A stretch of DNA of 64,000 nucleotides from Nisaea sediminum (lineage in GTDB: Bacteria; Pseudomonadota; Alphaproteobacteria; Thalassobaculales; Thalassobaculaceae), in contig NZ_JACZCQ010000010.1 of assembly GCF_014904705.1 (NCBI RefSeq), positions 186,001-250,000 of the forward strand, in the 5' to 3' direction. Positions 17,508 to 26,800 of this stretch are shown in pieces (the first letter of the stretch is position 1; each line of letters opens with the position of its first letter). Below the pieces are notes generated by a model, which had not been told where the DNA came from, ran no database searches, and saw only the letters and a program-made list of their open reading frames with translations. The position numbers and the translations under genes were made by a program.

Positions 17508-19052
17508 ATGAACGGCGCAGAGAGCCTGGTGCGAACCCTTGTCGCGTCCGGAGTGGACGTGTGTTTCTCCAACCCCGGCACCTCGGAGATGCATTTCGTC
17601 GCCGCGCTTGACCGGGTCGAGGGCATGCGCTGCGTGCTCGGCCTGTTCGAGGGCGTCGTCACCGGCATGGCAGACGGTTATGCCCGGATGGCCGGCAAGC
17701 CAGCTTCCACCCTGCTGCACCTTGGCCCGGGGCTGGGTAACGGCCTCGCCAACCTGCACAATGCCAAGAAGGCCTTCACGCCGATCGTCAACATCGTCGG
17801 CGAGCACGCGACCTACCATGTGGAGCACAATGCACCGCTGACGGCCGACATCGAGGGTATCGCCCGTCCGGTCTCGGGCTGGGTGAAGACCTCCATGTCG
17901 TCGAAGGACGTCGCGAAGGACGGGGCCGAGGCGGTCGCCGCTTCCATGGGCGTCCCGGGCCAGATCGCGACCCTGATCCTGCCGGCCAACACCGCCTGGG
18001 AGGAGTCCGACGGTCCGGCCGCGCCGGTGCCGCCGGTTGCCCGGCCGAAGGCGCCGGAGGAGGCGGTCCGCGCCGCGGCGGCGGCCCTCGTTTCCGGCGA
18101 GGAATGCATGATCCACATGTCCGACACGGCCCTTATGGGCGAGGCGTTGGAAATGGCCGGGCGCATTGCCGCCAAAACCGGCTGCCGGCTGTCCTGCAAG
18201 ACCAGTAACCGGCGTTGGGAGCGCGGCGCGGGCCGCGTCCCGGTCGAGCGCATCCAGTATCCTGTCGACATCGCCCTGAAGCAGCTCGGCACCGTGAAGC
18301 ATCTGATCCTGCTCGGCGCGCCGGTTCCGGTGGCGTTCTTCGCCTATCCGAACAAGCCCAGCGTGCTGATCCCGGAAAGCTGCAAGGTCGTCGAGGTCGC
18401 GCCGGAAGGCTACGATCTGCTCGCGGCACTGCGCGACATTGCCGACGAGGTCGGTGCCACCGATGTCGAACCGATCCGCCAGGAGGCGAAGAAGCCTGAC
18501 CTGATGACGGGCGAACTGACGCCGGAGAGCATCGCGTCGGCCATCGGGCATTTCATGCCGAAGGACGCGATCATCGCGGACGAATCCGTAACGTCCGGAC
18601 GCGGCCTGATGCCGTTCACGGCAGGCACCGAGCCGCATGACTGGCTGGCGCTGACCGGCGGCTCGATCGGCATTGGTATGCCCTATGCGACCGGCGCGGC
18701 CATCGCCTGCCCGGACCGCAAGGTGATTTGCCTCGAAGGCGACGGCAGCGGCATGTATACGCTTCAGGCGCTCTGGACCCAGGCGCGCGAGAAATGCGAT
18801 GTGGTTAACGTTATCTTTGCCAACCGGACGTATGAAATCCTGAAAGGCGAGCTGATGAATGTCGGCGCGCAGAATCCGGGCCGCAAGGCCTTCGATATGC
18901 TGGAGATCGGCCGGCCGGATCTCGACTGGCGGCAGCTTGCCGCCGGAATGGGGGTACCGGCGACCCGCGCGACGACCGCGGAGGAGTTCAACCAGCAGTT
19001 CGAGCGTGCACTGAACGAGCCCGGCCCGCATTTGATCGAAGCCTGGATGTAA
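17508..19052 (+). CDS. ThDP-dependent acetolactate synthase-like enzyme
   Basis: 514 residues with the three-domain architecture of the acetolactate synthase/benzoylformate decarboxylase family. E48 in GLFEGVVTGMADGYARM is the conserved cofactor-activating glutamate. The diphosphate-binding motif begins GDGSGMYTLQALW at about 412 and ends in FANRTYEIL. No regulatory (IlvN-like) subunit follows, and the protein is shorter than biosynthetic IlvB, so a catabolic or specialised decarboxylase/carboligase is more likely than branched-chain synthesis. ATG at 17508 follows AGAGGAA. Confidence 0.88.
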   Translation: MNGAESLVRTLVASGVDVCFSNPGTSEMHFVAALDRVEGMRCVLGLFEGVVTGMADGYARMAGKPASTLLHLGPGLGNGLANLHNAKKAFTPIVNIVGEHATYHVEHNAPLTADIEGIARPVSGWVKTSMSSKDVAKDGAEAVAASMGVPGQIATLILPANTAWEESDGPAAPVPPVARPKAPEEAVRAAAAALVSGEECMIHMSDTALMGEALEMAGRIAAKTGCRLSCKTSNRRWERGAGRVPVERIQYPVDIALKQLGTVKHLILLGAPVPVAFFAYPNKPSVLIPESCKVVEVAPEGYDLLAALRDIADEVGATDVEPIRQEAKKPDLMTGELTPESIASAIGHFMPKDAIIADESVTSGRGLMPFTAGTEPHDWLALTGGSIGIGMPYATGAAIACPDRKVICLEGDGSGMYTLQALWTQAREKCDVVNVIFANRTYEILKGELMNVGAQNPGRKAFDMLEIGRPDLDWRQLAAGMGVPATRATTAEEFNQQFERALNEPGPHLIEAWM

Positions 19053-19074
19053 CTTTTGGTACATACTCCCGACC

Positions 19075-20217
19075 ATGGGTCATACGCGTAAACGTGTTTC
19101 GATAGAGCGACTTGCCGTAGAGCAGCTGTCCCGAATGCTGCAGGCGGGCTCGTCGCGCGTCTTCAATTGCGCGGCGTTGCACAGGAATGTGCTCGCCGCC
19201 GGCGGGGCGCCGGGTCAGTTCCTGTTCAAGACCAACGATCTCAACAACGCGATCTTCATGAAGGAAGTCTATCCGGACGACGACATGAGGGAGGCGTCGC
19301 CAAACCCGGTCGGAACCAAGATCTTCTTTTCCTACAACCAGAAGGCCAATCTGGAAGGCGGCAAGTCGATCTTCCTGAACGACCGCAATCTCCGGACAGC
19401 CTTGCAGTTCCATGCCGGGATGTCCGCCTCGGAAGCGTCCGAGGAGGCGCAGGCGGATCTGAAGATCCTGAAGATCATCGACGAATTGCCATCCGTGGAT
19501 CCTTTTCTGTTCCGCGAGCGCATGGAGTCGGAAGGTTTCGATCCGCATCCGGGTTATTTCGAGATCACCGAGGCGGAGTTCGGGCGCGTCCGCGATCACG
19601 TCATGCGCCAGTTCCAGCCGATCGTGGAAACCGCATTCGAGGGTGTTACGGATGCCAACCGTGCCGTTTACCTGAAGACTCTGGTGAACAAGCTGTGGGA
19701 CGGCAACGACATGGACGCGCTGAAGCCCGTCATCAAGGCGATGCGGATCAGCGAGGCCGATGCCGCCGAAACCCTCTATGCCTGGAAAGGCATCATCTAT
19801 TACGACTATGTCTTCTCCCGTCGCCAGGAAACCTGGAAAGACTACGCGAACTGGCTGAATTCGGAGTCGCGGCCGCTCGATTCGATGCCGTCGATGGCAC
19901 AGATGTCTTTGGATCAGCAAATCGGCGAGTGGCGGAAACTTTACCAGAAGCGCTGGAAAGCGGTGCATCTGATGCTGTCCGACTACCGCAATTCCTACGA
20001 GATCCTGTTCCGCGATCACAAGAGCCCGGAGCCGTTCATCAAGTTCCTGAACAGCGCGGGGAAGCGGTTCTACCAGCTCGGCGACAGCATGAGCCGGATC
20101 GATCATACGATCGAGGTCTGGCGTACCTATGTCGGCGATTCCTCGATGCGTTTCCTTCGTTTCGAGCCGCTCTTCGAGCTCGGCCGGACCAGCGTGCGGA
20201 TCCTGGGCGGACGCTGA
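19075..20217 (+). CDS. Conserved-looking hypothetical protein, 380 aa
   Basis: I do not recognise this family. It is soluble, mostly helical, rich in charged and aromatic residues, with no signal peptide, membrane helix or cofactor motif. Coding character is strong throughout, and it starts 22 nt after the ThDP enzyme and ends 3 nt before the PLP-fold gene, so the three probably form one operon. No Cys cluster or nucleotide-binding loop is seen. A start further in (for example near 19138) cannot be excluded. Confidence 0.6.
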   Translation: MGHTRKRVSIERLAVEQLSRMLQAGSSRVFNCAALHRNVLAAGGAPGQFLFKTNDLNNAIFMKEVYPDDDMREASPNPVGTKIFFSYNQKANLEGGKSIFLNDRNLRTALQFHAGMSASEASEEAQADLKILKIIDELPSVDPFLFRERMESEGFDPHPGYFEITEAEFGRVRDHVMRQFQPIVETAFEGVTDANRAVYLKTLVNKLWDGNDMDALKPVIKAMRISEADAAETLYAWKGIIYYDYVFSRRQETWKDYANWLNSESRPLDSMPSMAQMSLDQQIGEWRKLYQKRWKAVHLMLSDYRNSYEILFRDHKSPEPFIKFLNSAGKRFYQLGDSMSRIDHTIEVWRTYVGDSSMRFLRFEPLFELGRTSVRILGGR

Positions 20218-20220
20218 ACC

Positions 20221-21219
20221 ATGCGGGCGTTCCAAAGGCCGCCGGAAGTCGCGGTGCTGGAAACGGCTTTCGCGCGGGCCAATGAGGGCGGCAACGGATA
20301 TGCCTTCGCGTCGGCCCCGCTTGCGGTCTCGGCCCTGCTCGATCTGCTGGATGGTGGTGCGCACATCCTGGTCTCCGAAGGCCTCCAGGCCGACGTCTAC
20401 CGCATGATCGAAGGCATTCGCCGGCGTTCCGCGGGACTGAAGGTCGGGTTCGTCGACATGGCGGACCTCGCCGCGGTGGAGGCGGCGGTATCTGCGGAAA
20501 CGCGCTTGCTCTGGATTGAGGCGCTTGCCGGACCGAGGCTTTCCGGCCCCGATCTCCCGGCGCTCGCGCGGTTCGCCAGGTCCCGCGACATCTCCACCGT
20601 CGTCGACATCTCCGCATGGACACATGCGGGCGCACAATCCCTCGCGTCAGGGGCTCACATCGTCTTTTCCGCCGCTCCCGGACGCGCGTTCTCGGAACGG
20701 AGCGCCGGTGCGCGCGGCGGTCTGGTCGCGTTCTCGCGGGACCGGGGTTTCGCGGAGGATCGCTTTGCGTTTCTGCAGATGGCCTACGATGCGCTGCCTC
20801 AACCAGGGCAGGCGGCGGACATGCTCCGGGACCTCGAGGGGCTTCCGGAGGAAATGGCGAGGCGGGCGGCCAGTACGGCGGCGCTGGCGGACGCTCTCGG
20901 GCAGGCAGACTTCGTGGTGGACCTGTTCTATCCCGGCGGCGGCGCGGCGGAATTGTCGCTGACGCTGAAAGGGACGGCTGCGGAGGTCGCGGGCGCTCTC
21001 GGCCGGCTGCGGTGTTTCGGTCCGGGCCTTGCTCCGGGCCTGCCCGGGACGTACTGGCACTATGCGCGCCGGTCCCACGAAGCCGTGCCGCAGGAGATCC
21101 GCCTTGCCCTCGGCATCGCGGACGGGATCGTCCGCATCGGCGTTCCGGCGGCGGATGCGGCTCTGCTGGCCGAGGATTTCCGGGCGGCGTTCGGCGGAGC
21201 CGGCAAGATCCGTGATTGA
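20221..21219 (+). CDS. Cys/Met-metabolism PLP-fold protein lacking the PLP lysine (pseudoenzyme)
   Basis: 332 residues. The layout follows the cystathionine gamma-synthase family: LWIEALAGPRLSGPDL matches the family W-E-P-NP-L segment, TVVDIS with D129 matches VVDNT (pyridine-nitrogen Asp), and GAHIVFSAAPGRAFSE matches GADIVVHSATKY. In the last motif the invariant Schiff-base lysine is replaced (S150-A-A-P153), so normal PLP chemistry should be impossible. The N-terminal tetramer arm is short as well. It is tightly linked to the orphan before it (3-nt gap), suggesting a joint role. The assignment by fold is moderate. Confidence 0.65.
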   Translation: MRAFQRPPEVAVLETAFARANEGGNGYAFASAPLAVSALLDLLDGGAHILVSEGLQADVYRMIEGIRRRSAGLKVGFVDMADLAAVEAAVSAETRLLWIEALAGPRLSGPDLPALARFARSRDISTVVDISAWTHAGAQSLASGAHIVFSAAPGRAFSERSAGARGGLVAFSRDRGFAEDRFAFLQMAYDALPQPGQAADMLRDLEGLPEEMARRAASTAALADALGQADFVVDLFYPGGGAAELSLTLKGTAAEVAGALGRLRCFGPGLAPGLPGTYWHYARRSHEAVPQEIRLALGIADGIVRIGVPAADAALLAEDFRAAFGGAGKIRD

Positions 21220-21291
21220 ACTTGTCGCGGGCCGCAACTATATTTGAAGGCGATTTCCGGAGAAATCCGGATCATTAAGGTGGAGACGATC

Positions 21292-21579
21292 ATGGCTGTC
21301 GGATCAGCGATCAGCGCATCACTTGCGGACCTCAGAGGCCTCGTGAGGCCGCAGGAGCAGGCACCTGCGAGTGAAGAGCGTGGCGGTGAGGCGCAGGAGA
21401 ATGGCGTCAATACGGCGCGGCTCGATACCGCCGCCAACGAGCCGTCGACCGGCGTTGCGGAAACCGCCAGTAGCCGGGGCGAGAACGATAATCCGGGAGC
21501 GGGCACGCAATCGCGTGACGACCGTCTGCCGAATTCCGGCGACCCGAACCGCGGGACGACGCTCGACATCGCTGTCTGA
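21292..21579 (+). CDS. Small low-complexity hypothetical protein
   Basis: 95 residues from an ATG preceded by GGTGGAGAC at good spacing (an upstream ATG at 21244 has none). After a short hydrophobic start (MAVGSAISASLADLRGL) the protein is rich in Gly, Asn, Asp, Glu, Ser and Thr and is probably disordered. It is followed directly by a strong terminator. No family recognised; no cysteine. Confidence 0.55.
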   Translation: MAVGSAISASLADLRGLVRPQEQAPASEERGGEAQENGVNTARLDTAANEPSTGVAETASSRGENDNPGAGTQSRDDRLPNSGDPNRGTTLDIAV

Positions 21580-21600
21580 GCGTCCCGCGTCAAAAAAAAC

Positions 21601-21624
21601 AAAGCGGCCCACCGGGCCGCTTTT
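21601..21624. terminator. Bidirectional intrinsic terminator
   Basis: Stem GCGGCCC (21604-21610), loop ACC, stem GGGCCGC (21614-21620), flanked by an A-run on the left (21592-21603) and TTTT on the right. It can terminate both the rightward 95-residue gene and the leftward biotin transporter operon. Confidence 0.85.
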
Positions 21625-21649
21625 CGTTTGTTCAGGAAGACACGTCCGT

Positions 21650-22201
21650 CTATGCGGGGTGCCCGAGCGGGTGCTGCTGATAGCGCCGTAATGCGACCGC
21701 CGCTGTCGCGGCGACGGCGACCTTGAGCGCGTCGCCCGGAATGAACGGAAGCGAGCCGTAGAGCGCCTTGTCCAGCGGAATGCCGGCGACCGCGACCATC
21801 CAGGCGATACCGCCCGCATAAACCAGCACGATGCCGCCGAGGACATTGATCGCGACGGCGCGCCAGAGATTGTAGTGCTCCCAGTTCTTCTCGGTGAGCC
21901 AGCCGATCAGCCATGCGGCAATCGGCCAGGAGAAGAGGAAACCGGCTGTCACGCCGGCGAAAACCGCGGCGCCGCCCCGTCCGCCGGCGAGCAGCGGCAA
22001 GCCCAGCGCCACCAGGATCAGGAAAACGACGAGGGAGAGACCGCCACGCCTGGCGCCGAGCAGCGAGCCCGCGAGCATCACGCCGAGTGTCTGTGCCGTC
22101 ACCGGGACGCCGGTCAATGGCAGGGTCAGGGCCGGGAACAGCCCGAGCACCGCGGTGATGGCGGCGAAGAGCGCGATCAGAACGAGGTCGCGTGTGGTCA
22201 T
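21650..22201 (-). CDS. bioY: Biotin transporter substrate-binding component BioY
   Basis: 183-residue S-component of an ECF-type biotin transporter with about six membrane helices. It shows the BioY features LTLPLTGVPVTAQTLGVMLAG and GRGGAAVFAGVTAGFLFSWP, and the late FIPGDALKV. The ATG at 22201 follows AAGGAAG. Third gene of bioM-bioN-bioY, so the complete energised transporter is encoded here. Confidence 0.95.
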   Translation of the reverse strand: MTTRDLVLIALFAAITAVLGLFPALTLPLTGVPVTAQTLGVMLAGSLLGARRGGLSLVVFLILVALGLPLLAGGRGGAAVFAGVTAGFLFSWPIAAWLIGWLTEKNWEHYNLWRAVAINVLGGIVLVYAGGIAWMVAVAGIPLDKALYGSLPFIPGDALKVAVAATAAVALRRYQQHPLGHPA

Positions 22202-22223
22202 GGAAACTTCCTTGTTCGTTTTC

Positions 22224-22823
22224 TCAGAGCTCGACGCCGCGGGCCTCGATGGCCTCCGCGATCCGGTCGGCGCGGCGCAGGGTCTGGACCGTGACAGGGA
22301 CCAGGATGGCCAGCGGATTGCCGCCGAGCCCGCGTGCCTGCTGTGCCGCACGTACCGACATCCATGTGTCGGCGAGTACCGGAATGAACCGGATTGTGAG
22401 CGCGAAGACAAGGCTGATCTTCGCCGGATTGATTCCGAAGAAGGCGAGCGGACGGAGTGCGCCCTCGAGCACGGACATCATGTCCGAGACCTTGGTCGTC
22501 AATGTGAGCAGCAGGCCGCAGCCGATGATCGTCGCGAAACGGAGAACTAGCACGGTGCCGAGTTCCGGCGATGTGAAGATGGCATGTGCGGCGAAAAACA
22601 GGGCGAGAACGGCGAACAGCGGGAGTGCCTGCCGGAGCACCGCGCCGAGTGGCAGGCGAGCGAGCGTGAAACAGGCAATCACGGCGGCAAGGCCGGCCGC
22701 GAGCAGAAGCGGAGACTCCGTCAGCAGGACGGCGATGCCCGCGGCGAAGAGCCCGGCGAGTTTCCAGACGGTGCGCAGTCTGTGCACGGGCGAGGTGCCG
22801 GGCTGGTAGAGGGAGAGGTTCAT
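22224..22823 (-). CDS. bioN: ECF transporter transmembrane subunit BioN (EcfT family)
   Basis: 199-residue membrane protein of the EcfT/CbiQ family that couples the ATPase to BioY. About five helices. Two Ala-Arg-Gly coupling motifs are visible: AQQARGLG and IEARGV at the C-terminus. The start overlaps the bioM stop (ATGA, 22820-22823), so translation is coupled. Confidence 0.92.
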   Translation of the reverse strand: MNLSLYQPGTSPVHRLRTVWKLAGLFAAGIAVLLTESPLLLAAGLAAVIACFTLARLPLGAVLRQALPLFAVLALFFAAHAIFTSPELGTVLVLRFATIIGCGLLLTLTTKVSDMMSVLEGALRPLAFFGINPAKISLVFALTIRFIPVLADTWMSVRAAQQARGLGGNPLAILVPVTVQTLRRADRIAEAIEARGVEL

Positions 22824-23494
22824 TCCGCCATGCTCCGGTAGCGCGCGATCACGGTCTCCGCGGGGCCGTCGTCGAGCACCCGACCGTCCTCCAGGAGCAG
22901 GACGCGCTCGTACCCGGCGGCGATTTCCAGATCGTGGGTGACGCAGATAACGGTTTCCGGGAGTGCGTCGATCGCTTCCATCACGCGGCGGCGGTTCCGC
23001 AGGTCCAGAAGGGTCGTCGGCTCGTCCAGCACCAGATAGCGCGGTGCCCGAAGCAGGATGTTGGCGAGCGCCAGAAGCTGCTTCTCGCCACCGCTCAGAT
23101 TGTGCGACGGTTGCTCGCGGAGATGGCCGAGGGCGAAGCGGGCGAGGATCCGCTCGATCGCCGCATCCTCCTCCGGCCGGTCGAGCTTCAGTGCTTTCAG
23201 ACTGAAACGCAGGTCCTCCTCCACCAGAGGCATGACGATCTGGTTGTCCGGATCCTGGAAGAGGAAACCGACCAGCTGCCGCACCGCCTTCGCATCCTTC
23301 GCGGTATCGACCCCATCCACCGTGACCCGCCCGGAGCTGGGTCTCACGAGACCGTTCAGGAGCCGGGCGAATGTCGATTTGCCGGAGCCGTTCGCGCCGA
23401 TCACGGCGATCCGCCGCTCGCGCAGCGTCAGCGAAACGTCCTCCAGTACGGTCCGGCCGGGAACCGTTACGTTCACCTGTTCAAGAGAAATCAC
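22820..23494 (-). CDS. bioM: ECF transporter ATPase BioM
   Basis: 224-residue ABC ATPase. Walker A GANGSGKST at about 34-42, Q-loop LFQDPDNQIV, signature LSGGEKQ, Walker B YLVLDEPTT and the H-loop CVTHD are all intact. With BioN and BioY it forms the biotin importer. It opens the leftward operon; the region 23495-23722 should carry the promoter shared divergently with the histidine kinase. Confidence 0.94.
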   Translation of the reverse strand: MISLEQVNVTVPGRTVLEDVSLTLRERRIAVIGANGSGKSTFARLLNGLVRPSSGRVTVDGVDTAKDAKAVRQLVGFLFQDPDNQIVMPLVEEDLRFSLKALKLDRPEEDAAIERILARFALGHLREQPSHNLSGGEKQLLALANILLRAPRYLVLDEPTTLLDLRNRRRVMEAIDALPETVICVTHDLEIAAGYERVLLLEDGRVLDDGPAETVIARYRSMAE

Positions 23495-23722
23495 TCGTCA
23501 TCCCCCGTGGCGGGCCTTCTGCCCCAGCACGCCCGGCAAAGGCAAGCCGAAAGCAGAAACCGTCCGCTGCCGTCATCTCCGGCTTTGCCCGGTGTGCCAT
23601 CCTTCGGCCGGGACAAAATATCGGAAGGCGACAAAAAGGATTCTCAGAGGCGATATTCCATGCATCATTGCATGGTATTTTAGGGATGTGGGGGCGGTTT
23701 TCATGAAGGCTCCGGAAATTCG

Positions 23723-26700
23723 ATGAAACGGACCTGGGTATCGCTTGCCGCGTTCCTTCTGATCCTCGCGGTCGGATCGGGCATATCCTTCTGGGTCTAC
23801 CAGAAGCAGCACGGCGAACTCATTGCCGGTGGAAGCGAGCAGCTTGGGGTCGCCCGGAGCGCGTTCACCCGAGAGCTCAACCGGCTTTTCGAGCCCGGAC
23901 CGGCTGTCTATGAAGCCATGGTGGACGCGCGTCTGGCCGCGCGTTCCGAGAGCGAGGCCCGCGACCTGTTCTTCTCAATCGCGACCGGTCCGGTGCGCCG
24001 GACCCGGCAGATCAACGGCATTTTCCTTGGGTTCCCGGACGGTCGCTTCCTGCATGTTCAGGATCTCGTGCCGTCGAGCAAGAGCGGCATCGCCGCAGGT
24101 CTCACCCGGCGGATCATCGACGATCCCGTCAGTCTTCCAAAAGGCCGGTGGTTCCAGCCGGGCGGTGGAAACGGACGTTGGGTCGAGAAGCAGATCGAGG
24201 CCGAGCCGTACGACCCACGCAGCCGTCCCTGGTACAAGGCGGCCATTACCTCCAGCGGTCCGGTCTGGACCAAGCCCTATATCTTCGCCTCAAGCGGATC
24301 TCTCGGTGTCACCTACGCACATCGCATCTACGGGGACGACGGGACCCTCTGGGGCGTGCTCGGGGTGGATCTTTCGCTCGCCTCTCTGTCGCTGACGCTG
24401 CTCGACGCAGCCAATACCCTGACCCGGTTCGATGACATGGTCTTCGCCACGGACCTTGCGGGACGCATGCTCGCGCATCCGGATCTCGTCCGCGCCCGTC
24501 CTTCGGAACGGGCAGATGTCGAGGCTTTCCTCGAACGCTACCGCACAGAGGAGTCCGTGGAGCGGATCCTGATCGAGGCGGTCCAGCAGACGGATGCGGT
24601 CCAGATCGTCGATGTCGGCGACGGAGAATATCTCGCGACCAAGGGGGATCTAGACCCGAATCTGGCGATGCCGATCAGCATTTATCTGGCCCAGGACATG
24701 GATACGATCCTCGCCGATGCGCATGAGACTCTCCTGCGCAATGTGGTCCTGTTGTTCCTCGCGATCGTTGCTTTCGGCCTGATTTCCTTCTACGCGGTCA
24801 AGCTCGGGGTAGAGGTTGCCGCTCGGGTCCGGGCCGAGGCGGAGCTGGTCGAGGCCCGCGACGTTGCCGAAGCTGCGACACGCGCGAAGTCGGCTTTCCT
24901 CGCCACCATGAGCCACGAGATCCGCACGCCGATGAACGGCGTCATGTCGATGGCGGAACTCCTTTCGGTCAGCAGGCTCGACGCCGAGCAGAGCAGCATG
25001 GCGCGGGTGATCCGCGAGTCCGCCGCCGCTCTCTTGACCATCATCAACGACATCCTCGACTTCTCGAAGATCGAGGCAGGCAAGCTCGACGTGGAGAAGG
25101 TGCCGTTCTCGTTGATGGATAGCGTCGACTCCGCCGCGGAAATCGTCGCTCCCCGTGCCGAGGAGAAGAGGCTCTCGCTTGTCGTCGACATGCAGACCGA
25201 TCTTGCCGACAGGCGCCTCGGCGATCCGACCCGGCTCAAGCAGATCCTGCTCAATCTCGTGGGTAACGCGGTCAAGTTCACCGAATATGGAGAGGTTCGG
25301 ATCCGTGTCAGGGCACTCTCGACCCGGGGCGCCGGCTGGCTCCGTTTCGAGGTGAGCGACTCCGGGATCGGGATTTCCGAAGAGCAGCGCAACTTGCTGT
25401 TCCAGCCTTTCGTGCAGGCGGATCAGTCGACCGCGCGCAAATTCGGAGGCACCGGGCTCGGGCTTTCGATCTGTCGCCGTCTGGCGGAGTTGATGGGCGG
25501 GCGGATCGGCGTGGAGAGTACGCCAGGCGAGGGATCCACCTTCTGGTTCGAGCTGCCGCTGCCGATCGCGGATTCCACGCCGCCGGTCCCGCCATACGGA
25601 CTGTCCGCCGCCAGGGTGGTTCTGGTCGGTCTGGAACCTGAGCAAACCGAGATTGCGGCGCGCTACCTCCAGGCAGGCGGGGTTTCTAATATAGCCATCG
25701 TCAGCGATTCTGGGCCGGAGCCCGCGCCGGGAGACCTGGTGATCGCGGGATCGCTTGTCGCCCCGGAGGAGGCGGAGCGGTTGCGCAAGCCGGAGGGCAC
25801 GCTCGTTTTCTGTGACGGACGGGAGCAGCTGGCATCGCTGGCGGCCGGGACGAAGGCGAGAGCGGCGCTGCTGCTGGCGGAGCCGCTGACCCGTCCGAAG
25901 CTCTGGCGCGCCGTTGCCGTTGCTCTCGGCCTGGAAACCGCAGCGGCCGGGGAGATCGAAACCCGGCCGGATCTTGCCTTCGCGCCCCCGGCCGTCGAGA
26001 CGGCGCGCGCGGCGGATGCGCTGGTGCTGGTCGCAGAGGACAATCAGACCAACCAGACGGTGATCCGGAAAATGCTTGCGCGCATGGGGTTCGCAGCCGA
26101 GCTCGTGCACGACGGACGGGCGGCGCTCCGGGCGCTGGAACGGGGTGGCCACGGGCTTTTGCTGACCGATATCAATATGCCCGAGATGGACGGTTTCGCG
26201 CTGGCCCGGGCCGTGCGGGAACGGGAAACCGGCGCGCGCCTCCCGGTGATCGCCCTTACCGCCGACGCCATGGCCGAGACTGAGGCCGAATGCCACGCCG
26301 CCGGAATGGATGCCTGCCTCACAAAGCCGATCGACAGCCGGGCGCTCGGGGCGATGCTTGCCGAACACCTGCCGCAGGCGCTCGATCTGAGGCGGAGCAT
26401 CGATGCCGTGAGCAGCGCTCCGGCACAGGCCGCTCCCAAATGGGATCGGGAAATCTTCGATCCATCCTCGATGGAAGAGGCGTTCGGATCGCTCGACGGG
26501 GAAGCCGAGGCATTCGTCCTTTCCGCACAGGCGGTCTGGGGGCCGCGAATCGAGGAGATTGCGCGGAAATTGGAATCCGGCGACCATCAGGCGGCCCGCA
26601 ATGTTGCCCATTCTCTAAAGGGCGCCGCTCTGTCGGTCGGCGCGCTCAGATTGGGCCGCATTGCCGGTGACCTGCAGGCAGCCCTCGATGAAAAGGACGA

Positions 26701-26800
26701 GGCGATGGCGTCGATCATGGTCGAGATCCTGACACCGACACTGACCGAGTTCGAAGAGACGATCCGGGAGATCTTTCAGCATCAGGGGCAACTCAAATGA
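23723..26800 (+). CDS. Hybrid sensor histidine kinase with Cache sensor, two receiver-like domains and Hpt
   Basis: 1025 residues. An N-terminal membrane helix (5-26), a periplasmic double-Cache-like sensor (about 30-330, with the YDPRSRPWYK element), a second helix (about 336-356), HisKA with H398 in MSHEIRTPMNG, HATPase (about 500-620), a degenerate receiver-like segment without acceptor Asp (about 628-737), a true receiver with D816 in LLLTDINMPEMDG, and a C-terminal Hpt with H963 in AHSLKGAAL. This is a phosphorelay kinase. Its stop overlaps the next gene (ATGA), a lone receiver that is the likely target. The ribosome site before 23723 is weak. Confidence 0.93.
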   Translation: MKRTWVSLAAFLLILAVGSGISFWVYQKQHGELIAGGSEQLGVARSAFTRELNRLFEPGPAVYEAMVDARLAARSESEARDLFFSIATGPVRRTRQINGIFLGFPDGRFLHVQDLVPSSKSGIAAGLTRRIIDDPVSLPKGRWFQPGGGNGRWVEKQIEAEPYDPRSRPWYKAAITSSGPVWTKPYIFASSGSLGVTYAHRIYGDDGTLWGVLGVDLSLASLSLTLLDAANTLTRFDDMVFATDLAGRMLAHPDLVRARPSERADVEAFLERYRTEESVERILIEAVQQTDAVQIVDVGDGEYLATKGDLDPNLAMPISIYLAQDMDTILADAHETLLRNVVLLFLAIVAFGLISFYAVKLGVEVAARVRAEAELVEARDVAEAATRAKSAFLATMSHEIRTPMNGVMSMAELLSVSRLDAEQSSMARVIRESAAALLTIINDILDFSKIEAGKLDVEKVPFSLMDSVDSAAEIVAPRAEEKRLSLVVDMQTDLADRRLGDPTRLKQILLNLVGNAVKFTEYGEVRIRVRALSTRGAGWLRFEVSDSGIGISEEQRNLLFQPFVQADQSTARKFGGTGLGLSICRRLAELMGGRIGVESTPGEGSTFWFELPLPIADSTPPVPPYGLSAARVVLVGLEPEQTEIAARYLQAGGVSNIAIVSDSGPEPAPGDLVIAGSLVAPEEAERLRKPEGTLVFCDGREQLASLAAGTKARAALLLAEPLTRPKLWRAVAVALGLETAAAGEIETRPDLAFAPPAVETARAADALVLVAEDNQTNQTVIRKMLARMGFAAELVHDGRAALRALERGGHGLLLTDINMPEMDGFALARAVRERETGARLPVIALTADAMAETEAECHAAGMDACLTKPIDSRALGAMLAEHLPQALDLRRSIDAVSSAPAQAAPKWDREIFDPSSMEEAFGSLDGEAEAFVLSAQAVWGPRIEEIARKLESGDHQAARNVAHSLKGAALSVGALRLGRIAGDLQAALDEKDEAMASIMVEILTPTLTEFEETIREIFQHQGQLK

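Noticed and set aside
17463-19076. Leftward 537-codon open frame across the ThDP enzyme gene
   Set aside because: Antisense shadow; the plus strand encodes an unambiguous ThDP enzyme.
24650-26611. Leftward 653-codon frame inside the hybrid kinase gene
   Set aside because: Reverse shadow of kinase, receiver and Hpt domains; no motif of its own.
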